A stretch of DNA of 64,000 nucleotides from Sulfurimonas sp. (GCA_028687935.1 JAQTZE010000002.1:1-64000); one strand, 5' to 3'. Shown: positions 35,484-44,915, counted from the stretch's first letter. Program-made: numbers and translations. Notes: generated from the letters alone by a model not told the origin.

Positions 35484-37716
35484 AAGCATAGCACTCTCAC
35501 TTATAGCGACATGCGCGCTTATGGCAAATCCTATAAGTATAGAAAAAATCGTTGTCAATGAGGCGCAAGAAGAGGATTTTTCTCTCTACATCGAGGATGA
35601 AAATCTCTCCCAGCCAAGTAATCAAACACGTTTTAGCTCAAAGAGTATTGCAACACTTGCAACACATGCAAATATGAACCCTTACACGGTTATCGCCTTC
35701 TCTCCATCTGTGCACTTTACGCCTGTTGATAGTGCGGGTTCAAATGAGCCTTCGTATCATGATCCTATTCGTATTCGTGGTAAAAGTCAGTCGGGACCAG
35801 GTGGCGTTTATATGATAAACGCAATGCCGATATCGAGCAATCCAGGCGGTGGCAAGCAGATGGTTGATATGGAAAATATCACTTCTATTGATCTACTCAA
35901 AGGCTATCTGCCAGTTGATAAAAATCTTGGTTTCTCAAGTCTTATCGGGAAAGTGGATCTCAATATCCTCGCACCAAAAAAAGAAGCTGGAGTCGAACTC
36001 TCTCAATCAATTGGAAAAGATGCCTTTACACGAACTTTTGTACGTGTGGATACAGGGAAGATAGGGGATTTTTCTGCGTTTGCTTCGGCATCTCTACTCT
36101 CAAATGACAAATCAAAAGGCGAGGGCGAACTCCAAAGAACAAACGCAATGGTCGGACTCTCTTATGCGCCAAGTGAAACTTTTAAAGCTGATCTCTACGC
36201 TATACGCAATCTTGATGCACACCATGATTATGGAAGTTTGACCTATGCTCAAACGCAAGACCTTGAAGAAAATTTCAACAACGATTTTGCAACATCGCAG
36301 CCGACGAGCAATAATGATGTCAACTATTATGATTGGAATAAGCAGCACTTTAATACAACAAATGTTTTGGCGGATCTGCTTATCAAAGTCTCGCAAGATG
36401 ATGTGATAAAAATCAAGCCCTACTATAAAAATGACAAAGGCGAATACTGGTTTAGTAAAACAAACAGTGATGCAACAAAAAACCGTGTGATGAACTGGGA
36501 AATAGACCATGATCTCTACGGCGCCGTCACTACATATGAGCATACATTTTCTCAAGAGCTCAAAAGCAAGATAGGCTACTGGTACCACAAACAGCTTCCT
36601 CCTGGACCTCCGAGTGATCAGACGAAGTACAAAGTGGTCAATGGAAATTTGGTCTTTGATGGTTATGCTGTTTTATCTAAAAGTGATTATCACATTCTTC
36701 AGGCTCCGTTTATCGAACTCAGCGGTGAGATAGGAAGATTTAACTACGCGGCAGGTCTACAATACCAAAGCTTTCAAATCGGTTCTATAGAGAGTTATAC
36801 GGGGACAAACGCAGCAACAAGCACAGACTATGACAGCGCTCTTGATAGTGCAACTTTAGATAGTTGGTCAAGTGTTGATGCAAAAACTTTCAAAACATGG
36901 ATGCCATCACTCTATTTCGGCTATGCTCTTGATACACACAGTAGCGTTTATATAGATTATTCTCGTTCGTATGGTTTTGATGTCAATCTTTTCCCGACCT
37001 ATCTCAGTAATAGAGCAGCATTTATAAGTAAAGGTGTGACACTACAAGATCTTTGGGATAAACTCGAACTTGAGACTTCAGACAATATCGATCTTGGATA
37101 CAAAACGCGAGTAGGTGGCGTCAATCTGCATCCAAGCATCTTTGCTTCTTTTGTGCGAAACAAACAGGCAAATATTTATGACGCAGCACTTGGGGTGAAT
37201 TATCCTGCAAATCTTGGAGATGCTTTTGGCTATGGTGCCGAGTTTATGGCTAGCGGTGCTTTGAGTGAATCAGTAGAGTTTATGAGTGGACTCTCATACA
37301 ATAGTTACTCTTTTTCTGAAGATTTCCAGACAAGTGCGACAAGTGTCAGCGATATAGAGGGCAATCAGCTCCCTGATGCTCCTCAAATCATGGCAAAAGC
37401 AGCCTTGTCTTATTATATAGGAAAATGGGCAGTGACTCCAAGCGTGCGCTATATTTCAAGCCGTTATGGTGATGTGGCAAATACGGAAAAAATCGATGAT
37501 TACACGCTTGTTGATCTCGATGTTTCGTATAAAACAAAAGAGTTCTTTGGCTCAAAAAGTACACTCTTTCGAGCGACTGCGACAAACCTTACTAATGAAA
37601 AATATATAGCTACGATAGCGACGCCTGATAATGCACTCTCAGCATCTACAACTTCAAGCAGTTATCAAACAGGCGCACCTATTGGGGTGTTCTTTAGTGC
37701 AAATCTCCAGTACTAA
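35473..37716 (+). CDS. TonB-dependent outer-membrane receptor
   Basis: 747 residues. The signal peptide is KSKSIALSLIATCALMANP. The plug domain includes HDPIRIRGKSQSGPGGVYMI and DMENITSIDLLKGYLP. A 22-strand-type barrel follows and ends in GVFFSANLQY with terminal aromatic Tyr. A family-type late stretch is DDYTLVDLDVSYKTKEFFGS. It imports a scarce metal chelate using TonB encoded upstream. The substrate is not evident. The H. pylori receptor FrpB4 (nickel) is a precedent for nickel transport by this class. Confidence 0.92.
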   Translation: MKSKSIALSLIATCALMANPISIEKIVVNEAQEEDFSLYIEDENLSQPSNQTRFSSKSIATLATHANMNPYTVIAFSPSVHFTPVDSAGSNEPSYHDPIRIRGKSQSGPGGVYMINAMPISSNPGGGKQMVDMENITSIDLLKGYLPVDKNLGFSSLIGKVDLNILAPKKEAGVELSQSIGKDAFTRTFVRVDTGKIGDFSAFASASLLSNDKSKGEGELQRTNAMVGLSYAPSETFKADLYAIRNLDAHHDYGSLTYAQTQDLEENFNNDFATSQPTSNNDVNYYDWNKQHFNTTNVLADLLIKVSQDDVIKIKPYYKNDKGEYWFSKTNSDATKNRVMNWEIDHDLYGAVTTYEHTFSQELKSKIGYWYHKQLPPGPPSDQTKYKVVNGNLVFDGYAVLSKSDYHILQAPFIELSGEIGRFNYAAGLQYQSFQIGSIESYTGTNAATSTDYDSALDSATLDSWSSVDAKTFKTWMPSLYFGYALDTHSSVYIDYSRSYGFDVNLFPTYLSNRAAFISKGVTLQDLWDKLELETSDNIDLGYKTRVGGVNLHPSIFASFVRNKQANIYDAALGVNYPANLGDAFGYGAEFMASGALSESVEFMSGLSYNSYSFSEDFQTSATSVSDIEGNQLPDAPQIMAKAALSYYIGKWAVTPSVRYISSRYGDVANTEKIDDYTLVDLDVSYKTKEFFGSKSTLFRATATNLTNEKYIATIATPDNALSASTTSSSYQTGAPIGVFFSANLQY

Positions 37717-37721
37717 GTGTG

Positions 37722-38750
37722 ATGATGAACTATAAAACGCAAGGAAAAATGCTCTTTATTGCTACGCTGCTTTTGGTGGGCGTAGCACTTTTTATGCTTT
37801 TATGGGGACAGTATCCTATTGATATGGCAAGTTTTTATGAATACTTGCATTTCAAGTTTGTAGGAACGTCTTCTCTTGAACCAGAGACACTCTCTCTCAT
37901 CAATAACATTATTTTGGATATTCGTCTGCCACGCATCTTGCTTGCGATATTGATAGGTGCGGCACTTGCGACAAGCGGAGCTGTTTTTCAGGCGATGTTT
38001 GTCAATCCTCTCGTCTCACCTGGCATTTTGGGCGTTCTTGCAGGTGCTTCATTTGGTGCGGCCTGCGGTATGCTTATCAGCGACAACTGGCTTGTTGTGC
38101 AGATCATGGCATTTATTTTTGGTTTTATTGCCGTAGCTTTAGCACTTATGATAGGTTCGATGGTGAGCAATACCCGCTCATCGGTGATTCTTGTCCTTGG
38201 TGGGGTTATTAGCGGTTCACTTTTTACCTCTTTACTCTCCGTCATCAAGTATGTGGCAGATCCTTACAGCACACTGCCTACCATTGTCTATTGGCTTATG
38301 GGTTCACTCTCGATGGCACAGTTGCATGAGGTCTTGGCGGTAAGTATTCCCATACTATTGAGTATCGCAGGGATGATTTTTATGAGTAAATATTTTGATC
38401 TTTTGAGTTTGGGTGATGAGGAGGCAAAAGCACTTGGTATCAATGTCAAGATGATTCGCATCATCGCCATACTACTCGCTACGCTTGCTAGTTCTTTGGC
38501 CGTTGTGATGGCGGGTATTATCGGATGGGTAGGGCTTATTATTCCGCATATCATCCGTATGCTTGTAGGGCCTTCTCATCGTCTGCTTGTTCCTTTATCA
38601 GCACTCGCAGGCGCAATCTTTTTACTCTTAGCAGATGCTATTTCTCGCCTTGCGATGAGTGTTGAGATTCCTATTGGGATACTTACTTCACTTATCGGGA
38701 TACCGATATTTATCTTTGTTCTGAAAAAAGCGAGGGCAGCATGGAACTAA
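37722..38750 (+). CDS. FecCD-family ABC permease
   Basis: 342 residues from the ATG at 37722. A GTG one codon earlier and an ATG one codon later are equally possible. There are about ten membrane helices. Family motifs are DIRLPRILLAILIGAALATS, GAVFQAMFVNPLVSPGILGV and GIIGWVGLIIPHIIRMLVGP. It forms the channel for the metal chelate captured by the upstream binding protein. Its 3' end overlaps the ATPase gene by 10 bp. Confidence 0.93.
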   Translation: MMNYKTQGKMLFIATLLLVGVALFMLLWGQYPIDMASFYEYLHFKFVGTSSLEPETLSLINNIILDIRLPRILLAILIGAALATSGAVFQAMFVNPLVSPGILGVLAGASFGAACGMLISDNWLVVQIMAFIFGFIAVALALMIGSMVSNTRSSVILVLGGVISGSLFTSLLSVIKYVADPYSTLPTIVYWLMGSLSMAQLHEVLAVSIPILLSIAGMIFMSKYFDLLSLGDEEAKALGINVKMIRIIAILLATLASSLAVVMAGIIGWVGLIIPHIIRMLVGPSHRLLVPLSALAGAIFLLLADAISRLAMSVEIPIGILTSLIGIPIFIFVLKKARAAWN

Positions 38751-39517
38751 AAGCTGTGCTAGAAGTCAAAGACTTACATTTTTCATACAAAAAAAAGAAG
38801 GTACTTCATGGAGTCGATTTTTCTCTCTATAAAGGAGAGGTTGTTTCACTCTTAGGACCAAACGGATGCGGGAAAAGTACGCTTATCCGTCTCATGCTCA
38901 AGCTTTTAGAATCTGATGGGGATATCAAACTAGGTGACAAAGCACTACAAAAATGTTCACACAAAGAGATAGCGGAGCATATCGCCTATATTCCGCAGTA
39001 TCACAATGTCCCTTTTAACTATAGCGTTTTAGAGATGGTGCTCATGGGGCGTATTTCGAAGCTTGGTATCTTTGCTTCTCCTAGCGAGCATGACTATCAA
39101 GTCGCACATCAAGCACTCCAAAAAGCAGGAATAGCTGCACTTGCATCTTCTTCTTTTGGAGAACTCAGCGGTGGTCAAAAACAGCTTGTACTTCTTGCAC
39201 GTGCTATTGCACAGGAGGTCAATATTTTTATCATGGATGAACCTGTCAATGGTCTGGATTATGGGAACCAGATCCGTCTTTTGGAACTGATAGACTCTCT
39301 CGCAAAAGAGGGCTACACCTTTTTGAAGACAACACACTACCCAGATCATGCACTGCTTGTCTCTAGTCGTGTAGTAGTCCTAAATGGCGGAAAAATTATC
39401 GCAGATGGCAAGCCTGAAGAGGTTATTCATAGCCAAATGATCAAAGAAGTGTATGGTATTGCCGCGGATATACTCATGCATGAAAAGCATAGACGCTGTC
39501 TGCCTGTCTTTGGATAG
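38741..39517 (+). CDS. FecE-type ABC transporter ATPase
   Basis: 258 residues. Walker A LLGPNGCGKSTLIRLMLKLL, Q loop AYIPQYHNVPF, signature FGELSGGQKQLVLLARAIAQ, Walker B IFIMDEPVNGLDYGNQ and the switch His in LKTTHYPDHALLVS are all intact. It energises the adjacent permease and completes a full TonB-to-ATPase import pathway of five consecutive genes (33654-39517). Confidence 0.94.
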   Translation: MELKAVLEVKDLHFSYKKKKVLHGVDFSLYKGEVVSLLGPNGCGKSTLIRLMLKLLESDGDIKLGDKALQKCSHKEIAEHIAYIPQYHNVPFNYSVLEMVLMGRISKLGIFASPSEHDYQVAHQALQKAGIAALASSSFGELSGGQKQLVLLARAIAQEVNIFIMDEPVNGLDYGNQIRLLELIDSLAKEGYTFLKTTHYPDHALLVSSRVVVLNGGKIIADGKPEEVIHSQMIKEVYGIAADILMHEKHRRCLPVFG

Positions 39518-39565
39518 CGTTGCGTTTTATCTCAAGCTATCAACTCTATAAAATAAAGGAAAAAT

Positions 39566-40111
39566 ATGCAAAATAGTTGTCAAAATGAAAATATAAAAAT
39601 CTCAAATGCACCTCGATTTGGAGGCGAAGAGATACGAGTAGTCGAAGCGATGATCGATGTCATCTATCCAAGTGTCCCTTTTCCCTCAAATAAAATCTTT
39701 AAAAATATGGGTGAAACAAAGATTCGTGAGATGGTCTGGCACCATCATGGATTGCTCTTAAAGACAAAACTTGCAAAACTATTTCCAGCAAATGAAGATG
39801 CGTTTGCAATGGTTGTAGATAAGAGTGCAGATTTTTTTGTTGAAGCACTTGGAGGCGGAGATATCTTCACATCAGTCCATGGTGAGCCACATCTTAGAAT
39901 GCGTCATTTTAAAGTACCTATCGATGAAAATGACAGAGAAGTTTGGCTGAGTATGTACAAAAAAACACTCAAAGAGATTGATTTTCCTCTTGAGCATTTA
40001 GAAGAGTTCTGGAACTGGATAGAGCCTCTCTCTATCCGTATGATAAATCGTCGTACAAATATGGAAGCTATCAAGAGACATTATTGGAGCAGTGTCAAAA
40101 AAGAGTTTTAA
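39566..40111 (+). CDS. Truncated-haemoglobin-like globin
   Basis: 181 residues. The pattern resembles bacterial truncated globins: MVWHHHGLLLKTKLAKLFPA, KSADFFVEALGGGDIFTSVH, GEPHLRMRHFKVPIDENDRE and VWLSMYKKTLKEIDFPLEHL. The His in LRMRHFKVPI is the probable proximal haem ligand. The N-terminal roughly 40 residues extend beyond the minimal fold. Possible roles are NO or O2 binding and protection. It follows the metal-import ATPase by 48 bp with its own ribosome site (AAAGGAAAA). Confidence 0.8.
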   Translation: MQNSCQNENIKISNAPRFGGEEIRVVEAMIDVIYPSVPFPSNKIFKNMGETKIREMVWHHHGLLLKTKLAKLFPANEDAFAMVVDKSADFFVEALGGGDIFTSVHGEPHLRMRHFKVPIDENDREVWLSMYKKTLKEIDFPLEHLEEFWNWIEPLSIRMINRRTNMEAIKRHYWSSVKKEF

Positions 40112-40114
40112 GAG

Positions 40115-40135
40115 TATGCAATATGCAATATGCAA
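40115..40135. repeat. Three tandem copies of TATGCAA
   Basis: A perfect 3 x 7-bp tandem repeat lies in the 93-bp gap between the globin and antiporter genes, about 70 bp before the antiporter ATG. Copy-number change would alter promoter spacing. No direct sign of function is seen. Confidence 0.8.
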
Positions 40136-40204
40136 TTATCGTCTCAATCAAATTAACAAAATTTGGAGTATGATGCCGCCAAAATTATAGATGCGGAATA
40201 ATAG

Positions 40205-41392
40205 ATGATAGATATACCTTTGATAATCATCGTACTCGCAGGAGCTGTCTTATTCGCTCCTTTTATCGCACAAAGTCTGCGAATGCCCATAGCCGTCATA
40301 GAGATTCTTTTGGGATGCGCTATCGGCTATTGGGGCATTTTAGAAAATAATGCATATATGCCTATCATCGCAAAAACGGGCTTTTTGTTCTTGATGTTTT
40401 TAGCAGGGATAGAAGTCAATCTCAAAGCTTTTCTCTCTATGCAATCCACTCTTTTTAAAAAAGCCATAGCCTACTTCGTCATCCTCTATTCTCTCTCCGC
40501 TTTGATCGTTTGGGGTTTTGATTTTTCTTATATCTATCTTGTTGCGTTTCCTATTGTCTCTTTGGGGATGATTATGGCGCTTGTCAAAGAGCTTGGCAAA
40601 GAAGAACCTTGGCTTAAACTCGCACTGATTATCGGTATACTTGGAGAGCTTATAAGTATCGCAGCACTCACACTTTTAAGTGGTGTTTTAGAGTATGGTC
40701 TTACACTCAACTTTGTTCTAGCGATCATAACACTGCTCTTCTTTTTGTTTGTCACAATATTACTTTTCAAATTTGCCAAGATTCTCTTTTGGTGGTATCC
40801 AAATCTTAAATTGACGATTATGCCAAGTACCGACAACCGCGACAAAGATGTCCGTCTCTCGATGGCTTTATTTTTTGGAATGATTGGAGCAATGATCTAC
40901 CTTGGACTCGATATGGTGCTTGGAGCTTTTATCGCAGGGATGTTTGTGGCGACTTTCTTTGAACATAAAAAAGAACTGCCACATAAACTCTCTTCACTTG
41001 GCTTTGGTTTTTTGATTCCTGTCTATTTTATCTATGTAGGTTCGACGGTCAATATGGACGCACTTGTTTCACCAGAGATTTTGCTTTTATCACTTGAAAT
41101 TGTTGCTGTGATGGTTGTGCTGCGTTTGATTAGCTCTACGCTCTATCTCAAAGAACTCGGAGTCAAAAATACCATAATGTTCGCGATGGGAGATTCGATG
41201 CCGCTGACATTTTTACTTGCAGTCGCAACTATCGGTATCAGCGCAAACGCAATCACTCAAACAGAGTATTATGCGCTTGTTATTGCGGGGATGATAGCTT
41301 CAGTTTCTATGATGAGTATTATTCAAATAGTGACACACTATACATCTAAAAAAATAGTGATCAAAACTACTCCTACAGAGGTGGATGAGTAG
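40205..41392 (+). CDS. Cation:proton antiporter (CPA2/Kef-type membrane domain)
   Basis: 395 residues, about 11-12 membrane helices. CPA2-like phrases are IAQSLRMPIAVIEILLGCAI, KTGFLFLMFLAGIEVNLKAF and LGLDMVLGAFIAGMFVATFF. The protein ends soon after the last helix, without the TrkA-N nucleotide-binding domain seen in KefB/KefC. It exchanges Na+ or K+ for H+. The ion is unknown. It is probably transcribed alone from the gap holding the TATGCAA repeats. Confidence 0.88.
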   Translation: MIDIPLIIIVLAGAVLFAPFIAQSLRMPIAVIEILLGCAIGYWGILENNAYMPIIAKTGFLFLMFLAGIEVNLKAFLSMQSTLFKKAIAYFVILYSLSALIVWGFDFSYIYLVAFPIVSLGMIMALVKELGKEEPWLKLALIIGILGELISIAALTLLSGVLEYGLTLNFVLAIITLLFFLFVTILLFKFAKILFWWYPNLKLTIMPSTDNRDKDVRLSMALFFGMIGAMIYLGLDMVLGAFIAGMFVATFFEHKKELPHKLSSLGFGFLIPVYFIYVGSTVNMDALVSPEILLLSLEIVAVMVVLRLISSTLYLKELGVKNTIMFAMGDSMPLTFLLAVATIGISANAITQTEYYALVIAGMIASVSMMSIIQIVTHYTSKKIVIKTTPTEVDE

Positions 41393-41471
41393 TTTCTTTT
41401 CTGAAGTTAATCTTATTTTTAATATATAAGTATAAAATATAAGTAGCTATTTTTTATCAGAGGAGTGTTGT

Positions 41472-42113
41472 GTGGAAAATTTGAGTTTACTTCTTATTTT
41501 TTGGTACGGCGTGTTGCATGCGTTTGGACCTGACCATCTTACGGCGATTGCTGACTTTTCTATTGGTAAAAACAAGAAGAAGACGATGCTTATCACGACA
41601 CTTTTTGCTATTGGGCATGGGATGTCACTCTTTATCTTTGCAAAGATATTAGAGTATTATCACATAGATGAGGCTGTTTTGGGATATGGGGATCTTCTCT
41701 CCTCTGCAGTTATATTAAGTATAGGTGTTTATCTTCTTTTTATGGTCGCGACAGACCGAATCCAACTGCACAAACACATCCACTATGGTAAAGAACATAT
41801 TCACATCTGGTTTGGAAAAGAGCACGCTCACAGCAACACTGACACGACCTCTGCATTTACTATCGGAGCGCTCATGGGTATAGGCGGTGTTCGCGGAATG
41901 CTTATCACACTGGGTGCGATAGAAGGACAGAGTGTTGATTTTATGATGGTTCTTGCGTTTACACTTGGTGTTATGGCTATATTTGTAGGTTTTGGAGGAG
42001 TTATACTCTATATCAACCAAAACCTGCTAAACTCAAAACAAAATTTAAGAAGAGTTTTTGCGACTGCTGGAGTCATCTCCCTTGTTGTCGGCTCAAATAT
42101 GTTACTCGGGTAA
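41472..42113 (+). CDS. Nickel/cobalt transporter-like permease (UreH/NiCoT-like)
   Basis: 213 residues. It begins at GTG (41472) after AGGAG. Six membrane helices are likely. The first carries HAFGPDHLTAIADF, an HX4DH pattern characteristic of nickel/cobalt permeases. A second related motif is FAIGHGMSLFIFAKI. Between helices 3 and 4 lies a His-rich loop (HKHIHYGKEHIHIWFGKEHA). It sits 22 bp before hypB, so inner-membrane nickel import for hydrogenase assembly is the simplest reading. Efflux or a sulfur-compound role cannot be excluded. Confidence 0.72.
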   Translation: MENLSLLLIFWYGVLHAFGPDHLTAIADFSIGKNKKKTMLITTLFAIGHGMSLFIFAKILEYYHIDEAVLGYGDLLSSAVILSIGVYLLFMVATDRIQLHKHIHYGKEHIHIWFGKEHAHSNTDTTSAFTIGALMGIGGVRGMLITLGAIEGQSVDFMMVLAFTLGVMAIFVGFGGVILYINQNLLNSKQNLRRVFATAGVISLVVGSNMLLG

Positions 42114-42135
42114 ATAAAAATAAAGGAAAAAGTAT

Positions 42136-42930
42136 ATGTGTAAAGATTGCGGTTGTAGTATAACGGATAGTCATGTTCATAGTCACTCTCACGAAGGAGA
42201 GGAACATCATCACCATCATGGAGATTCTCACGAGCATCAAGAAGCACATGCACATCTGCATGACAATCCACAGCTCAATGATAAAAAAACGATAGAAGTC
42301 ATCACAAAGATACTTGATAAAAATGACCACGAAGCAGGGCATAACCGTAAGCACTTTGATGAACATGGCGTTTTATGTATCAACCTTATGAGTAGCCCTG
42401 GAAGCGGAAAAACAACACTGCTTGAACATCTCAGCGATGTGGCTGATTTTACCTTTGGTGTGGTTGAGGGTGACCTTGAAACAAGCCGTGACGCAGATAG
42501 ACTCAAAGCAAAGAATATACAAGCACACCAGATACAAACAGGTTCAGCCTGCCATTTAGATGCGTTTATGGTGCATAAAGCTCTGCATCATATGGATATG
42601 GATGCGATGGATGTCTGCTTCATCGAAAATGTCGGTAACCTTGTCTGTCCTGCTTCGTATGATGTGGGAAGTCATCTCAATATCGTACTTGTAAGTATTC
42701 CAGAGGGTGAAGACAAGATAGCAAAATATCCTGTAATGTTTAGAAAAGCGGATTTGATTTTATTTACCAAAACAGATTTACTTCCTTATTTTGAGTATGA
42801 CATGGCAAAAGAGAAAGAGATGGCAAGAAAACTCAAACCAAATGTAGATATCCTCGAAGTCAGTACAAAAGATGAAGCAAGCCTCAAAAAAGTGGCCCAG
42901 TGGATCAAGTTCAAAATGGAGATGAGATAA
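42136..42930 (+). CDS. hypB: Hydrogenase nickel-insertion GTPase
   Basis: 264 residues. The N-terminal high-affinity metal motif MCKDCGCSITDSH is followed by a His-rich nickel-storage stretch (about residues 14-48, including HSHSHEGEEHHHHHGDSHEH). The G domain has Walker A LMSSPGSGKTTLLEH, ENVGNLVCPASYDVGSHLNI (a Cys metal site at the dimer interface) and FTKTDLLPYFEYDM. It works with HypA to load nickel into HydB. The His-rich part implies storage as well as delivery. Its stop overlaps the hypC start by one base. Confidence 0.97.
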   Translation: MCKDCGCSITDSHVHSHSHEGEEHHHHHGDSHEHQEAHAHLHDNPQLNDKKTIEVITKILDKNDHEAGHNRKHFDEHGVLCINLMSSPGSGKTTLLEHLSDVADFTFGVVEGDLETSRDADRLKAKNIQAHQIQTGSACHLDAFMVHKALHHMDMDAMDVCFIENVGNLVCPASYDVGSHLNIVLVSIPEGEDKIAKYPVMFRKADLILFTKTDLLPYFEYDMAKEKEMARKLKPNVDILEVSTKDEASLKKVAQWIKFKMEMR

Positions 42931-43220
42931 TGTGTCTCTCTATTCCAAGCAAAGTAGTCAAAATAGACAAGCAAAGCAATATGGCGACCGTAGACACCAT
43001 GGGCGTGCAACGTGATGCGAGTCTTGATTTGATGGGTGAGGGCGATGTCAAGATAGGAGATTATGTCCTTTTGCATATCGGTTTTATCATGAACAAGATA
43101 GATGAAGAAGACGCGCTTTTATCTTTGGAAACCTATAGAGAGATTATCGAACAGATGGATGAAGAGGATAGGCAAAAGGCAATTTTAGAAGATGATGAGT
43201 GCCCAAATAGGGGTCTGTAA
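42930..43220 (+). CDS. hypC: Hydrogenase assembly chaperone
   Basis: 96 residues from the ATG at 42930, chosen because HypC requires an N-terminal Met-Cys (MCLSIPSKVVKI) whose Cys binds the Fe centre. A longer in-frame start lies inside hypB. The beta-barrel core is MGVQRDASLDLMGEGDVKIG and DYVLLHIGFIMNKIDEEDAL. It ferries the Fe(CN)2CO unit from HypD to the large-subunit precursor. It abuts hypD with no gap. Confidence 0.96.
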   Translation: MCLSIPSKVVKIDKQSNMATVDTMGVQRDASLDLMGEGDVKIGDYVLLHIGFIMNKIDEEDALLSLETYREIIEQMDEEDRQKAILEDDECPNRGL

Positions 43221-44342
43221 ATGGGACTTGAACTTAAAAACCTTTATGATGATTTTAGAAACGCAGAGACTATTAAAGCCTATGCAAAAATCATCAAAGA
43301 AGATGCCAAAAAGCTAGAAAAACCTATAAACATCATGGAAGTTTGTGGTGGGCATACGCATACCATCATGAAATACGGCATTCTGCAACTTCTCCCTGAA
43401 AATATAAAATTTGTCCATGGTCCAGGTTGTCCCGTCTGCATCATGCCAAAAGAGCGTATCGATCATGCCTATGTTTTGGCACAGCAGAGCGATGTCATCC
43501 TTGTCACGCTTGGAGATATGATAAAAGTCCCAGGGAGCAATGGAAGCCTACAAGATGCAAGAAGCAAGGGTGCGGATGTGCGTTTTGTCTATTCGCCACT
43601 TGATTGTCTCAAAATCGCAAGCGAAAATCCTGATAAAAAAATCATCTTCTTTGCCATAGGTTTTGAGACGACAACACCAATGACTGCCGCACTTCTAAAC
43701 GCAGTCATAAACAAAAATATCAAAAATATCCTCTTTCATATCAATCATGTTACAGTTCCTGAAGCTATGGTGGCTCTTATCTCTGATGAAGAGTGCAATA
43801 TAGATGCTTTCTTGGGACCTGCTCATGTGAGTGTTATTAGTGGAAGTAAAATATATGAAGAGTTCCCAAGAGACTACGCTAAACCTGTAGTAGTCTCAGG
43901 TTTTGAACCTGTGGATGTGATGCAGTCTATTAGTATGATAGTCAAACAGTTTGCCGAGGGACGATGCGCGCTTGAAGTAGAGTACAAACGCGCCGTCAGC
44001 CGTGAGGGAAATCTCAAAGCACAAGAACTCATAGAAAAGTTCTTTGAAAAAGCACAGAACTTTAGATGGAGAGGTCTCGGTGATATCCCACGAAGCGGGC
44101 TGAGACTCAAGAGTGAATATGACTATCTAAACGCAGAGATTATCTACAAAGATATCCTCCCAACACAAGAGATCAACGACCACAAACTCTGCATCTGTGG
44201 AGATATTCTAAGAGGCAAAGCAACACCGCCAGAGTGCAGTATCTTCGGCACAGCATGTAAACCAACAACTCCAATAGGAAGCTGTATGGTGAGCTCTGAA
44301 GGTGCGTGTGCAGCGTATTATAAGTATGGGAATCTGATCTAA
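43221..44342 (+). CDS. hypD: Hydrogenase Fe-S scaffold for Fe(CN)2CO assembly
   Basis: 373 residues. Key motifs are INIMEVCGGHTHTIMKYGIL, VHGPGCPVCIMPKERID (Cys pair for Fe binding), IIFFAIGFETTTPMTAALLN, and C-terminal Fe-S cluster cysteines in KLCICGDILRGKATPPECSI and FGTACKPTTPIGSCMVSSEG. It holds the iron while cyanide from HypE/HypF and CO are added. It lies immediately between hypC and sixA. The functionally partnered hypE and hypA are about 5.2 kb away, beyond an accessory insert. Confidence 0.97.
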   Translation: MGLELKNLYDDFRNAETIKAYAKIIKEDAKKLEKPINIMEVCGGHTHTIMKYGILQLLPENIKFVHGPGCPVCIMPKERIDHAYVLAQQSDVILVTLGDMIKVPGSNGSLQDARSKGADVRFVYSPLDCLKIASENPDKKIIFFAIGFETTTPMTAALLNAVINKNIKNILFHINHVTVPEAMVALISDEECNIDAFLGPAHVSVISGSKIYEEFPRDYAKPVVVSGFEPVDVMQSISMIVKQFAEGRCALEVEYKRAVSREGNLKAQELIEKFFEKAQNFRWRGLGDIPRSGLRLKSEYDYLNAEIIYKDILPTQEINDHKLCICGDILRGKATPPECSIFGTACKPTTPIGSCMVSSEGACAAYYKYGNLI

Positions 44343-44837
44343 ATGAGAAAACTCTACATCATAAGGCACGCAAAATCAAGCTGGAAAGAGAGTGGAGTTG
44401 GTGATTTTGAGCGTCCACTCAATAAACGCGGGAGTATAAATGCTCCTTTTATGGGAAATGTATTAAAACATAAAAATGTTATGCCAGATATGATTCTCGC
44501 AAGCCCTGCGCTACGAACCAAAACAACGGCAGAAATCCTTGCATATACAATCGACTTTCATAAAGATATCGTTTTCAATGAAGAGATTTATGAAGCAAAT
44601 GATGTAATCCTTCATAAAATTCTGACAAATATTCCAAATGAAGTCGCAACACTTTTTTTAGTCGGACATAACCCCGGCTTGCAAATGTTGGCTGAGCACT
44701 ATGTTGATTTTGCTGATGATATCCCTACAACAGGTATTTTGGAGATAGAGTTTGCGTGTGGTAAGTGGAATGAGATCTCTTCACAAAACGCAAGGCTCCT
44801 CTCATTTGAATATCCAAAAAAATATAAGGAAGAATAA
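44343..44837 (+). CDS. sixA: SixA-like phosphohistidine phosphatase
   Basis: 164 residues, histidine-phosphatase superfamily. The catalytic motif is LYIIRHAKSSWKESGVGDFE, and the second His is in VATLFLVGHNPGLQMLAEHY. SixA enzymes remove phosphate from histidine in phosphorelay or phosphotransferase proteins. The target here is unknown. It starts one base after hypD and ends the left half of the split hyp locus. Confidence 0.88.
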   Translation: MRKLYIIRHAKSSWKESGVGDFERPLNKRGSINAPFMGNVLKHKNVMPDMILASPALRTKTTAEILAYTIDFHKDIVFNEEIYEANDVILHKILTNIPNEVATLFLVGHNPGLQMLAEHYVDFADDIPTTGILEIEFACGKWNEISSQNARLLSFEYPKKYKEE

Positions 44838-44842
44838 TATTT

Positions 44843-44876
44843 CTCGTTCCACCTCTCCTGAGACTGTGAGAACGAG
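44843..44876. terminator. Possible terminator after sixA
   Basis: CTCGTTC (44843-44849) pairs with GAACGAG (44870-44876) across a 20-nt loop. No T-run follows directly. Its position at the boundary between the hyp genes and the accessory insert is suggestive. Confidence 0.35.
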
Positions 44877-44915
44877 TAAATTTAAAGATTTGAGATATTT
44901 TATAAAATTATATAG

